Source of the DNA: Clostridium scatologenes
GTDB lineage: Bacteria; Bacillota; Clostridia; Clostridiales; Clostridiaceae
DNA length: 64,000 bases
Assembly (NCBI RefSeq): GCF_000968375.1
Contig: NZ_CP009933.1
Coordinates: 372,001-436,000, forward strand
Reading direction: 5' to 3'
Made by a program: the position numbers and the translations under genes
The notes under the pieces: model-generated
Databases searched by the model: none
What the model saw: the letters and a program-made list of their open reading frames with translations, nothing else
Told to the model about the DNA's origin: nothing
In this document: positions 1 through 8,980 of the stretch, in pieces
Numbering within the stretch: the stretch's first letter is position 1
Layout: each line of letters begins with the position of its first letter

Positions 1-696
1 GTATATGCTATACCTCTATTTTTACAAAGGCTCAAAGGATATACAGCCATGCAAACAGGTATATTGATGTTTCCATCTGCAATTGTTACAGGGTTAATGA
101 TGCCTATAAGTGGAAAGGTAGTAGACAAAATAAATCCCAAAGTAATAATATTACCTGGATTAGTTTTACTTGGAATATCATCATATCAATTGGCAGAAAT
201 AGATTTAAATACGTCTAGGGATATGACGAATTTACTTTTGATACTTCGAGGTGCAGGATTAGGACTTTCTATGATGCCACTTACTACATTGGGAATGAAT
301 GTTCTACCACAAAGTTTAATTTCCCAAGGTTCAACTCTCCAGAATACTTTTAAACAAATAGCAGGATCTGTTTCCATAACTATGATGACACTTTCTCTTA
401 CAAGCAAATCAGATATATATTATTATAGATTATCAGAACAGGTAACACCTTTTAATATGCAAGCATCAGTATTTTTCAATCAAATGCAAAGTAAACTAAC
501 ACTTAATGGAATATCATTAACTCAATCGCAAGTTCAAGCTAAAAGTATTCTTATGGGACTTTTGAAAAAGCAGGCTTCTGTAAGTGCATTTGATTATATA
601 TTGATGTTATGTGCACTATTTGTATTAATAGCATTAATTTCAACTTTATTAATAAAAATTAAACATAAAGTAGAAATTGAGTCGGTTGAGAACTAA
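1..696 (+). CDS. MFS drug efflux transporter, DHA2 (EmrB/QacA) type, C-terminal part
   Basis: The gene enters from the left edge. The frame is open from base 1, and the first visible ATG is internal, so the true start lies outside the window. About 231 residues are visible. They contain several hydrophobic helices, a P-I-S-G-K-V-V-D-K-I loop typical of the cytoplasmic loops of MFS transporters, and the R-G-A-G-L-G helix common in DHA2 proteins. The family exports drugs or other small toxic molecules in exchange for protons across the inner membrane. The C-terminus ends in a charged tail after a last helix of about 22 residues. A terminator follows 30 bases after the stop. The substrate cannot be inferred. 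Confidence 0.85.
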   Translation, partial: VYAIPLFLQRLKGYTAMQTGILMFPSAIVTGLMMPISGKVVDKINPKVIILPGLVLLGISSYQLAEIDLNTSRDMTNLLLILRGAGLGLSMMPLTTLGMNVLPQSLISQGSTLQNTFKQIAGSVSITMMTLSLTSKSDIYYYRLSEQVTPFNMQASVFFNQMQSKLTLNGISLTQSQVQAKSILMGLLKKQASVSAFDYILMLCALFVLIALISTLLIKIKHKVEIESVEN

Positions 697-725
697 TATT
701 TATGATTGCTAAAAATACTACATAA

Positions 726-756
726 AAGCGTGATAAAAAAGTCACGCTTATTTTTA
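726..756 (+). terminator. Rho-independent terminator of the DHA2 transporter gene
   Basis: An 8-bp perfect stem (AAGCGTGA / TCACGCTT) with an 8-base loop is followed by a T-rich run. It lies 30 bases after the preceding stop codon. Confidence 0.85.
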
Positions 757-1023
757 TTTAAAATTTTATACTTAAGTGTTATTTAATTTTGAAAAAATAA
801 TTGCAACAATATATACGTTTACATTCATAAAATTAATTAAATGATAGTAAAAAGCAGGTTTAAAAAATAATTTATTAAAAAAATACCAATAAAATTATAA
901 AAATGATATTGAAATATATAAATAATGGTGGTAATATAATAACAAGATTCATTTTTGAAAATTTTCATAGGATACTTTAATTTCGATCGATTGAAATGCA
1001 AATTCTAAAAGGGGGCAATAATT
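757..1023. promoter_or_regulatory. Upstream region of amino acid permease; possible CodY-like box at 949-963
   Basis: This AT-rich leader has no open frame of note and no T-box signature. At 949-963 the sequence matches the CodY consensus AATTTTCWGAAAATT at about 11 of 15 positions, overlapping the 12-bp palindrome TGAAAATTTTCA at 954-965. CodY control of amino acid uptake genes is well known in Firmicutes, but the match is imperfect in AT-rich DNA and may be chance. Confidence 0.3.
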
Positions 1024-2427
1024 GTGAAAAATATATTTAGAACAAAACCCATTGAAGATCTCATAAGTGAGACGCAGGGTGAAAAATCATTAAAGAAAGT
1101 ATTGGGGGCTTTCGAACTTACTATGCTTGGTATTGGTGCAATAATTGGTACTGGAATATTTGTGCTTACAGGTATTGCAGCTGCAAATTATTCTGGACCA
1201 GCGCTTGTTGTATCATTTATCATATCAGGTATTGCATGTGCATTTGCTGGATTATGTTATGCTGAGTTTGCTTCCATGGTTCCAGTAGCAGGTAGTGCTT
1301 ATACCTATGGATATACGGCACTTGGTGAATTGTGGGCATGGATTATTGGATGGGATCTAATACTTGAGTATTTATTTGCTATTGCGACAGTAGCAATTGG
1401 ATGGTCAGGATATATAGTTAAACTTCTTGCATCTGTAGGTATTATCATACCAAAAGCTTTAGCAAATGCTCCTGATGGAGGTGGCATTGTAAATTTGCCA
1501 GCAATTCTTATACTTGCAGTAGTAACAGGTATCCTTATAATAGGTGTACAACAAAGTGCTAGATTGAATAATATAATAGTTGGAATAAAAATTGCAGTTG
1601 TTTTATTATTTATAGCATTAGGTGTAGGTCATATTAATGTAGCAAATTGGAGTCCGTTTATGCCTTATGGTTGGAGTGGTGTTTTATCAGGTGCTTCAGT
1701 AATATTCTTTGCTTATATAGGATTTGATGCAGTTTCAACTGCAGCAGAGGAAGTAAAAAATCCTCAAAAAGATTTACCAAGAGGAATTATAGGTTCATTA
1801 ATTGTTTGTACTATATTGTATATTGTGGTTTCTGCAGTATTAACAGGAATGGTTCCATATCTTAAATTTAAAGAAACAGCAGCTCCAGTTGCATTTGCAC
1901 TTGAGCAGGTTGGCATAACTTGGGGGTCAGCTTTGGTATCTGTTGGTGCAGTTTGTGGTCTTACTTCAGTATTAATTGTTATGTTATTTGGTCAAACTCG
2001 TGTATTCTTTGCAATGTCAAGAGATGGATTACTTCCAAAAGTATTTGGAGACGTACATCCAAAATTCCAGACACCTGTAAAAAGTACATTACTTGTTGGT
2101 ATTATAAGTATGATAGTTGCAGGTTTTACTCCAATAGGAGTTGTTGCAGAACTTACTAATATAGGTACTTTAACAGCATTTATAATAGTTTCAGCAGCTG
2201 TTATAGTATTAAGAAAACGTGAGCCAAATAGAAAGAGAGCATTTAAATGTCCATTAGTACCTGTAGTTCCAGGACTTTCGATAGCTTTCTGTGCACTTTT
2301 AATATTTAAACTTCCAGTTGTAACTCAAGTTAGATTTGTAGTCTGGCTAGCAATAGGACTTGTAATATACTTTGTATACAGTTATAAGCATAGCGCTATG
2401 AATAGTGGAAAAAGCAGTGCAGCATAA
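1024..2427 (+). CDS. Amino acid permease, APC superfamily (CAT/YfnA type)
   Basis: A 467-residue integral membrane protein that should import amino acids with protons. The first helix carries G-I-G-A-I-I-G-T-G-I-F-V-L-T-G, the substrate-binding signature of the APC superfamily, and about 12 hydrophobic segments follow. The loop A-A-E-E-V-K-N-P-Q-K-D-L-P after helix 6 is typical of the cationic amino acid transporter branch (YfnA/YkbA-like). The GTG start is set by AAAGGGGG about 8 bases upstream. The gene is monocistronic, with its own terminator at 2467. The exact substrate is unknown. Confidence 0.9.
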   Translation: MKNIFRTKPIEDLISETQGEKSLKKVLGAFELTMLGIGAIIGTGIFVLTGIAAANYSGPALVVSFIISGIACAFAGLCYAEFASMVPVAGSAYTYGYTALGELWAWIIGWDLILEYLFAIATVAIGWSGYIVKLLASVGIIIPKALANAPDGGGIVNLPAILILAVVTGILIIGVQQSARLNNIIVGIKIAVVLLFIALGVGHINVANWSPFMPYGWSGVLSGASVIFFAYIGFDAVSTAAEEVKNPQKDLPRGIIGSLIVCTILYIVVSAVLTGMVPYLKFKETAAPVAFALEQVGITWGSALVSVGAVCGLTSVLIVMLFGQTRVFFAMSRDGLLPKVFGDVHPKFQTPVKSTLLVGIISMIVAGFTPIGVVAELTNIGTLTAFIIVSAAVIVLRKREPNRKRAFKCPLVPVVPGLSIAFCALLIFKLPVVTQVRFVVWLAIGLVIYFVYSYKHSAMNSGKSSAA

Positions 2428-2466
2428 TCATTTGCTGTATTAATATAATATTAATTTTAAATGTAT

Positions 2467-2515
2467 AAGCTATGAAATATAGGTTTTAATTTAACCTTAA
2501 TTCATAGCTTTTTTA
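2467..2515 (+). terminator. Rho-independent terminator of the amino acid permease gene
   Basis: A 10-bp stem AAGCTATGAA (467-476) / TTCATAGCTT (501-510), with an inner GGTT/AACC pairing, is followed by a T-run. Confidence 0.85.
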
Positions 2516-2757
2516 GTTACTTTGTGAAAAAATTTATTGAAGAGTGTATTTTTTTAACATAAATATTAATGCATGAAGCAGTAAAACAGAAGCTTTAAAA
2601 GTATAGTTAGCATAAAGCTATTTAATATGATATAATTGGACAACGAGGCTAAATTTTATTCGGTAATTAAACTACTGGATAATTGATTTAAAGTTATAGT
2701 GAGAAACAAGCTTCAACTAAGTAGATTCGTTGATATTGAGAAGGGAGATAAACCATA
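2516..2757. other. Leader region before the small zinc-ribbon gene
   Basis: No coding sequence is seen. A good -10 hexamer TATAAT lies at 2632-2637, leaving a leader of roughly 115 bases before the ribosome binding site AAGGGAG at 2741. No recognised riboswitch consensus was found, but a leader of this length before a 53-codon gene is somewhat long. Confidence 0.3.
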
Positions 2758-2919
2758 TTGAAAATAAATAAATTTAAATGTAATTGTGGTTGTCATAAAT
2801 TTAAAACGTTAGTACTTAATATTCGAAAAAATAGTGAAATTTTAAAGTGTACCCAATGTGGACAAAAGTGGGTAAGAACAGGTTCTATTTATAAAGAGCA
2901 AAACGGCAAAAGCCTGTAG
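2758..2919 (+). CDS. Small zinc-ribbon protein, 53 residues
   Basis: A short open frame with a TTG start preceded by AAGGGAG at a spacing of about 11. The predicted protein has a C-N-C-G-C-H cluster near residues 8-13 and a C-T-Q-C-G pair near residues 31-35, the arrangement of a single zinc ribbon; the rest is basic. The stop codon sits inside the stem of a strong terminator, so the transcript ends right at the end of this gene, which supports it as a real cistron. The function is unknown; it may bind nucleic acid or be a metal-binding adaptor. Confidence 0.6.
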   Translation: MKINKFKCNCGCHKFKTLVLNIRKNSEILKCTQCGQKWVRTGSIYKEQNGKSL

Positions 2920-2935
2920 ATATTACAGGCTTTTC
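2908..2935 (+). terminator. Rho-independent terminator overlapping the end of the zinc-ribbon gene
   Basis: An AAAAGCCTGTA / TACAGGCTTTT stem with a 5-base loop and T-tail. It also separates this gene from the convergent birA and may work on both strands. Confidence 0.8.
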
Positions 2936-2938
2936 GTG

Positions 2939-3931
2939 TTAAGGAGTATAGTTATTATTTATTCCTCTAATGGAAACTTCACCAGAAAAAACTTTGTGAA
3001 TACTTCCATCTTTGAATTCAACTATTAATTCGCCATTTTCATCTAAATCTAATGCTTTAGCAAGGATTTCCTCATTCCTATTTATAATTTTAATTTCTTT
3101 TCCAATAAGTATGGAGTGATTTCGGCATATGTCTACAGAAGTTTTTATGTTATTTTCTTCTACAAATTCTTCATATAATTTTTCGAAGGTGTTGATTAAA
3201 ATGCTTACAAATTCTTTCCTTTTTATATAACTTCCTGTTTCTATGCTTATAGAAGTAGCTTTATCTCTTAAGTCTTCTGGAAAATCTTCTTTATCTAAGT
3301 TTGCGTTTATTCCTATGCCCATAACTACATAACTAACTTTGTTCAATTCTCCACTCATTTCAGTTAAAATACCGCAAACCTTTTTGTTATTTAAAATTAT
3401 GTCATTTGGCCATTTTACTTGAACTTCAATATTAAAGGCTTCACAAGCGTTTACAACAGCTGCAGCACCTATTTGAGTAATTCTAGGTACTTTGAAAGGC
3501 TCAATATCCGGTCTCATAATTATAGATATCCAAATGCCTTTACGCTTAGGAGATATAAAAACTCGCCCTAATCTACCTTTTCCAGAAGTTTGTTCTTCGC
3601 TTATTACCACAGTACCATGGGGTGCGTCTTTTGAAGCAAGTTCTTTTGCTTTTGTATTTGTAGAGTCTAAGCTTTCAAAATAAAATAAATTTTTACCTAT
3701 GTATTTTGTAGTTAAATTTTCGCTTATTTCTTCAAAAGAAAGTATATCAGGAGAAAAAGTTAATTTGTATCCTTTTTTTGATATGGAATCTATATGGTAA
3801 CCTTCTTTTTTTAGAGTATTTATGTATTTCCATATGGCAGTACGGCTCACATTTAATTTTTCACAAATTGTTTGCCCTGATATGAAATTTCCTTCATTTT
3901 CTTTTAATAAATGAAGAATTTTATCTTTCAT
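2939..3931 (-). CDS. birA: Biotin--[acetyl-CoA-carboxylase] ligase and biotin operon repressor
   Basis: A group II BirA of about 330 residues. The N-terminal 60 residues form a winged helix (C-E-K-L-N-V-S-R-T-A-I-W-K-Y). The central domain has the biotinyl-AMP loop S-G-K-G-R-L-G-R-V and the K-W-P-N-D motif of biotin protein ligases, followed by the SH3-like C-terminal domain. It attaches biotin to carboxylase carrier proteins and, liganded, represses biotin genes. The start was placed at the ATG at 3929-3931 because GAGGTG lies 6 bases upstream; the in-frame GTG at 3938-3940 is part of that ribosome binding site. A -10 TATAAT lies at 3962-3967. Confidence 0.93.
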   Translation of the reverse strand: MKDKILHLLKENEGNFISGQTICEKLNVSRTAIWKYINTLKKEGYHIDSISKKGYKLTFSPDILSFEEISENLTTKYIGKNLFYFESLDSTNTKAKELASKDAPHGTVVISEEQTSGKGRLGRVFISPKRKGIWISIIMRPDIEPFKVPRITQIGAAAVVNACEAFNIEVQVKWPNDIILNNKKVCGILTEMSGELNKVSYVVMGIGINANLDKEDFPEDLRDKATSISIETGSYIKRKEFVSILINTFEKLYEEFVEENNIKTSVDICRNHSILIGKEIKIINRNEEILAKALDLDENGELIVEFKDGSIHKVFSGEVSIRGINNNYTP

Positions 3932-3977
3932 TAAATTCACCTCGCATATATTGTCTAATACATTATACTACAAAAAA

Positions 3978-4015
3978 TAAAAAAGCAACAAGGTCCTTAA
4001 AAAGGACTTTGCTGA
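3978..4015 (-). terminator. Terminator of the small gene at 4030, overlapping the birA promoter region
   Basis: On the minus strand, AGCAAAGTCCTT and AGGACCTTGTTGCT form an imperfect stem followed by TTTTTTATTTTTT. The T-tail runs directly into the birA -10 element (TATAAT, 3962-3967), so the birA -35 region probably lies within the terminator. Confidence 0.7.
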
Positions 4016-4029
4016 TAATGTATTGTTGA

Positions 4030-4200
4030 TTATATATTGTGAGATAATTTTGAGCGTTTGGTGAACTTTTTACCATTAGAATGAGAACCTAATTTTTCTC
4101 CTTGAACTATTCCTATATCTTCACCATCTTTAGGATACATTTTTCTAAGTTCAGCATTAGATTTATCATCAGTTTTCATATGACTTTTATTGTTATCCAT
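4030..4200 (-). CDS. Small hydrophilic protein of unknown function, 56 residues
   Basis: The protein starts M-D-N-N-K-S-H and is rich in Lys, Asp, Ser and Gly, with no hydrophobic segment. The start was set at the ATG at 4198-4200 because GGAGG lies 7 bases upstream; the longer in-frame extension would place the ribosome binding site inside the gene. It has its own terminator. The family is not recognised; the composition resembles small cytosolic or spore-associated clostridial proteins, but nothing shows this directly. Confidence 0.6.
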   Translation of the reverse strand: MDNNKSHMKTDDKSNAELRKMYPKDGEDIGIVQGEKLGSHSNGKKFTKRSKLSHNI

Positions 4201-4433
4201 AAATATACCTCCATGAAAAGTAAAATACATAATTATAATGTTCCCGTATAATAGAAAAATATTTATTCTAGTACTATTAATTCTTAATTTAATTTTGTAT
4301 TCATTAACAATATGTTAATTTAGTTTTAATTTGTTATTAAATAGTTAAAAAGAGTATAAAAAGTACTACAATTTTTACGAAAAAGAAGTTATAATTGAAC
4401 TAGGAACTTAATAATTAAATAGGGGGTTTTCTT

Positions 4434-4655
4434 ATGTTAAACGGTAAAAAAATTCGTGATATAAGATTGAATCTTGGATATACTACTCTGGATATCCAAA
4501 ATCTTACGAAGAATCCGAAATACGAAACTTCAATTTCAAAATCTTACTTAGAGGAATTAGAAAGAGGGGATAAGAAAAATCCAAGTTTTCAAAAAGTAGT
4601 CGTCCTTGCGGAAGTTTTACGATGTAAGGTAGATGAGTTAATATTAAGTGCCTAA
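4434..4655 (+). CDS. XRE-family helix-turn-helix DNA-binding protein
   Basis: A 73-residue protein that is almost entirely a Cro/C1-type HTH. It begins with a G-K-K-I-R-D-I-R-L-N-L-G-Y helix, continues through S-K-S-Y-L-E-E-L-E-R-G (recognition helix and the conserved S-x-x-E-R-G segment), and ends with a V-L-A-E-V-L-R-C-K-V-D-E-L dimer helix. The ribosome binding site AGGGGG lies just upstream of the ATG. It is convergent with the large helicase gene, separated by a terminator. It may regulate itself or a neighbour; no target was identified. Confidence 0.8.
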   Translation: MLNGKKIRDIRLNLGYTTLDIQNLTKNPKYETSISKSYLEELERGDKKNPSFQKVVVLAEVLRCKVDELILSA

Positions 4656-4673
4656 TAAAATCCAAGTAAATAC

Positions 4674-4720
4674 AAGGTAGCAGCTATATATGATTTTTAC
4701 GTACAGCTGCTACCTTTATG
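4674..4720 (+). terminator. Bidirectional terminator between the XRE gene and the helicase gene
   Basis: A perfect 12-bp stem AAGGTAGCAGCT (4674-4685) / AGCTGCTACCTT (4705-4716). A-rich sequence on the left and T-rich on the right suggest function for both convergent genes. Confidence 0.75.
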
Positions 4721-4744
4721 TTTAAACAATTAATTATTTTTGAT

Positions 4745-7700
4745 TTAAGCCATCTTCAAATAATGTGAAATTTTATCTATACAATTATTAGGATTGTAAT
4801 AGAATTCACTTTCCCTAAGTATAAAGAATTTCCAGCCAACTCTTTGAAGAGTCATTCTTCTGTTATGATTTTCTTTCCAATTTGAGGAGAATGCAGTGTC
4901 TTCCCCGCAGCAATCTATTGCTAGTCTGCCGTAAGTTCCTTCCAATACAAAATCTATTTTATATTTTCCTATTTTTATATTAGGTTTAACTTTAAAACCT
5001 CTTTTTTCAAGAGCGCATAATACGTCGTTTTTAAAACCAGATACTAATAAATTATTTCCTTTTTCATATTGTAAGGATTTTTTTTCAATATCTAAGCAGT
5101 AACTTAAAAGGTTAGATCTTACACATTTTGGATTCAAATCTTCTATATCTACACTGTGAAATAAGAACATTTGATTTCTGGCACGGCTTGCAGCCACATT
5201 AAATCTTCTTATATCAGATTCCTTAGTTAAAGCTGTAAACTTAGCATTTTTAGCAATAACTAAAGATAAGAAAATTATATCTCTTTCATCACCCTGGAAG
5301 GAATAGGCGTCACCACATATTAATCTCCTGCGTATCATTTCCTCAATACCTAGGTTTTCTTTAAGCATATTTTCTATAAGTTCACTTTGAGCTTCGCCTA
5401 AGAGAGATATAACGCCCATGGTCATATTTTTATATTTTTCATTATTGCAGCACTGAACTATTTTATTTACTATAGAGCGTGCTTCTTCTTCATTTACATT
5501 TTTAGATAGATCTTTAAGAGCATTTTCTACTTTAACTGCAGAAACTACGGGTGAGAATGAATCAGAAGCTTCAGGACATCTTAAAGGTATAATTTCTCCA
5601 GAATAACATAAATTATTGCTGAAATCTATTATACTAGGGTCACATCTAAAATGTTCTTTGAGTACTAAGCGACTAGGAAATACTCTTAATGCTGTGTGAT
5701 AAAGGCTTGTTTTCAAATCAAACCATTCACTGTGAGGAATTTCTTTTAAATATCTATGAATTAGATTTTCCACCATTTCATTATCTTTACCAATAGCTTC
5801 AGGGCTTATTTGCCATTCATCACCAACAATAACAGCTCTCTTACCTCTAAGTAATACAGTAATTGCTGAAATGTCACTTTGACTGCTTTCATCCACAATA
5901 ACTACATCAAATAAATCATCTTCTAGCTTTATAGTTTCTATAACTTTGTTTAGAGGCATAATCCAAACAGGTATAACACCTTTACAATTTTCCATCTCTT
6001 TTTGAGCTAGCCTTCTATATTTTGAAGCTTGCTTTCCTGTGCCTTTTCCAATCCTTTTTATAGATTCCATCCATGTAAAAAGACTTCTTTTTTGAGATTC
6101 AGTAGTGTGTATAATCTGATTGTACCAAGTTTTTTTGGCTACTATCTCTTTTATCAGCATAGTTTCTTTTGACTTTTCAGCTTCTATATCTTGTTCTAAT
6201 TGATCAGGTTTTAATTTGTAAATTTCATTTAAAAGAGAACTACCGGCTTTCCATTTCCAAGCATCATCCCAATTTTTGTAATTGTCATCAATAGAATTAT
6301 CAGCCCACTGATTTAATAGTTTCTTAGTAAACATAGGACATGTACCTTTAAGTTTACTAATATAAGTATTTATTTTATCAGAGGTATTCTTTATATCCTT
6401 GAGTTTCCACAGTTCATCATATAACTTTCTGATTTTTGCCTTATCATAGTCTGCAATCCAATCAGAAGCTTCACTTAAATAATCATTTTTTATAAATAGT
6501 TGTCTGGTAGCTTGCAATTTATTATTTAATTCTTCATATTCTCTTAAGTATTTTACAGATTGGAATATGTTTATTAAATAATCATAATCTTTTTCACTAT
6601 ATAAATTAAGTTCAATAGGGAATTTAGAGTTACCTAAGTATTCTTTTATGATCTTTGTGTAAGATTTATCCCAATTAATTATAGTTTCTATTTGCAATAT
6701 ATTTTCTGAAATAGTATTTAAAAGGTTGCTATCTGAATTAGTTATTATCTTTCCACCATATTCTTTAACTGTATTATTCCATAATGTTCTAAGATTTCTT
6801 TCTAAAATTTCCTTGTCTATAGCTTTACTAAATATATCACACTGTTCTTTAGTAGTTAAAGGTCTATAATCTACTTCACAATCCTGTAGAATATAACTGC
6901 ATTGATTATGAAGTAATTTAAATATGGAACCAAGTTTTCCTTTAGAATTAATTTGATTGTGAATTATTTTGAAGTCATCCTTTAGTTTAGTTATATCTAT
7001 GCCAACAGGAAACTTGATGTTGTGTGAATTTATTATTTGCTTTATAACACTTATTTCATTTACATGTTTATTTAGATTTAAAACTATATCCTTCCAAAAA
7101 TCTTTATAAGCATCGTTGGTATAATAGGATTTCAATATGGATTTGAGCCATCCATTTTCTATTAATGATATTTTGTCCTTAGCTGTTGTGATAAATTTTA
7201 AAAATTCTTCTAATTGTTCATTACCAATTTCTATAGTACATAATTCTACATTTTTTCTATACTTATTCAAATTATTTTCTAAGAAATTTAATCTACTTAA
7301 GGTCTCAATCAGTTCGTTATAAGAAGGAAGCTTGTATAACAAATTTCCAACCTTATTTAATTTATCTATATATTCTTTTTTATTTTCTTTCATAAGTTTT
7401 ATTAGATTATAAAAGTCTTGTTGGAGCAAGGATGATCTAGTTTTCATTTCTATACTATCATCTATCCATGAACAGGTATTTTTATTTTCATTAATCCATT
7501 TTGATAATTGAGTAAGAGTAAAGCTTTCGTTTCTATAATTTATAGTTTTATTTTCAAGAGATTCTGCCTCTTTTAATTGACTCATAAGATTTTCTATATT
7601 TTTTCTACATTTTTTTAATTCTGCTTCTACAGGTTCTATTTCTTTTAAAAGAGTATTAGGATTAATAGATAAATTTTCAGTGATTTTTCTTACTGATTCA

Positions 7701-8782
7701 TCTAAATCCTTTAAAGCTTTTGTGTCATTACCTAAAAGACTTATGCATAATGATCTTATTTCTTCTGGTATTTTTTTAGATAATACTTTTAGAGCCTTAT
7801 CTGTTTGACTGGTAACTAGAACTCTTTTTCCGTGAGCCATAAGATGGCATATTAAATTACATATGGTATGGCTTTTTCCAGTTCCAGGAGGTCCTTGAAC
7901 TACTACTCCAAAATTGTTAGCAAGTCTTTTTGTTATTTCCTTTTGTTCTTCATTAGCTGGCAGAGGAAATAATATATCATTACCTATGCCTTCCCATTCA
8001 TTATAAATATCATTATTACCTAGAGAATTTGTCTCTTTTACTAAAGCTTCTATAGTTTTGGGAATAGGATTACCTTTATCTATGTAATTTAAGATATCCT
8101 TAAGTTCTAAATCCCATATCCTAGTATCTATATTTCTTAAAATAATGCAGGGAGAATTATAAAAAACAGGAGATGTTGAAACTTTTATGGAGTTTAAAGG
8201 AATAATATCTTTATTTAATGAATTTTCTTCAAGTATTGAACTTAAACAATTTAGAATGTTCATTAAAGTAGTTTCTATATTACATATGTTTCTTGCATCT
8301 AATCCGTTCTTTTTTATATCTAATGAGATATCTAATATTTTATCTAGATTAGGTAAGTCCAAACCTTCTAGTATTCCTATTTCAAAGTTTGTTATATTAT
8401 TGTAGGGAGAAAGAGTAAATATGGCTTTTTCACTATTAAAATTCAACACCATTTTAGTACTAAACATTGGATGAACTATTTTTTCGTCATTTACTTCTAA
8501 ACTTAAAACTCCATGCCCCCAAATTATTTCAAGGTCTTCACTGTTTTTCTCCATAGTAGAATATATTTTAAATAAAGTGTTGTACAAATCATCACATTCT
8601 TTACTAACTGTAAGCCAGTTTTCATCATCACTCTTATTTATTAAACATCCTTTTTTGTTATACAAATCTGGTTCAGAAATTACTTTAATATATTTTGTAA
8701 CATCTCTTACTATTTTTTTATCCATGTTCTTTATGCTTAGCAAGTACAAAAATATATTTCGTATTTTTTCTCTCGCGTCCAA
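4745..8782 (-). CDS. Large SF1 (Upf1-like) helicase with C-terminal PD-(D/E)xK nuclease-like domain
   Basis: A 1345-residue protein. Walker A (G-P-P-G-T-G-K-S-H-T) is near residue 300, motif II (V-I-V-D-E-S-S) near 960, motif III (V-G-D-E-W-Q-I-S) near 987 and the arginine-finger motif VI (V-A-A-S-R-A-R-N-Q) near 1197. About 600 residues rich in Lys/Glu/Asn between motifs I and II look helical or coiled. Residues about 1260-1345 resemble the Vsr/DUF559-type endonuclease fold: K-I-D-F-V-L, then A-I-D-C-C-G-E, then V-G-W-K-F-F-I-L. The N-terminal 250 residues are not recognised. The start is a TTG with AGGAGG 10 bases upstream. Related helicase-nuclease fusions take part in phage defence (Hhe) or DNA repair; the role here is inferred only. 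Confidence 0.82.
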   Translation of the reverse strand: MDAREKIRNIFLYLLSIKNMDKKIVRDVTKYIKVISEPDLYNKKGCLINKSDDENWLTVSKECDDLYNTLFKIYSTMEKNSEDLEIIWGHGVLSLEVNDEKIVHPMFSTKMVLNFNSEKAIFTLSPYNNITNFEIGILEGLDLPNLDKILDISLDIKKNGLDARNICNIETTLMNILNCLSSILEENSLNKDIIPLNSIKVSTSPVFYNSPCIILRNIDTRIWDLELKDILNYIDKGNPIPKTIEALVKETNSLGNNDIYNEWEGIGNDILFPLPANEEQKEITKRLANNFGVVVQGPPGTGKSHTICNLICHLMAHGKRVLVTSQTDKALKVLSKKIPEEIRSLCISLLGNDTKALKDLDESVRKITENLSINPNTLLKEIEPVEAELKKCRKNIENLMSQLKEAESLENKTINYRNESFTLTQLSKWINENKNTCSWIDDSIEMKTRSSLLQQDFYNLIKLMKENKKEYIDKLNKVGNLLYKLPSYNELIETLSRLNFLENNLNKYRKNVELCTIEIGNEQLEEFLKFITTAKDKISLIENGWLKSILKSYYTNDAYKDFWKDIVLNLNKHVNEISVIKQIINSHNIKFPVGIDITKLKDDFKIIHNQINSKGKLGSIFKLLHNQCSYILQDCEVDYRPLTTKEQCDIFSKAIDKEILERNLRTLWNNTVKEYGGKIITNSDSNLLNTISENILQIETIINWDKSYTKIIKEYLGNSKFPIELNLYSEKDYDYLINIFQSVKYLREYEELNNKLQATRQLFIKNDYLSEASDWIADYDKAKIRKLYDELWKLKDIKNTSDKINTYISKLKGTCPMFTKKLLNQWADNSIDDNYKNWDDAWKWKAGSSLLNEIYKLKPDQLEQDIEAEKSKETMLIKEIVAKKTWYNQIIHTTESQKRSLFTWMESIKRIGKGTGKQASKYRRLAQKEMENCKGVIPVWIMPLNKVIETIKLEDDLFDVVIVDESSQSDISAITVLLRGKRAVIVGDEWQISPEAIGKDNEMVENLIHRYLKEIPHSEWFDLKTSLYHTALRVFPSRLVLKEHFRCDPSIIDFSNNLCYSGEIIPLRCPEASDSFSPVVSAVKVENALKDLSKNVNEEEARSIVNKIVQCCNNEKYKNMTMGVISLLGEAQSELIENMLKENLGIEEMIRRRLICGDAYSFQGDERDIIFLSLVIAKNAKFTALTKESDIRRFNVAASRARNQMFLFHSVDIEDLNPKCVRSNLLSYCLDIEKKSLQYEKGNNLLVSGFKNDVLCALEKRGFKVKPNIKIGKYKIDFVLEGTYGRLAIDCCGEDTAFSSNWKENHNRRMTLQRVGWKFFILRESEFYYNPNNCIDKISHYLKMA

Positions 8783-8980
8783 AATAAAAACCTCCTAAAA
8801 TAGTCTACATTAAATCATACATTTCATTATAGCATAGATATGTAAGTATTAGTACTATAACTAACATATGTACATTATATGAAATATAAGAATTTATTAC
8901 TGCAATCATATTGAAAAAAAACTCCAATAATTATAAGATTATTTTATAAATATTGGACTAATTTAAAGGTGGGGATGTTT

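Noticed and set aside
1920..2159. Cys-rich 79-residue frame inside the amino acid permease gene
   Set aside because: It lies wholly within the permease gene in another frame, lacks a ribosome binding site and has no conserved pattern.
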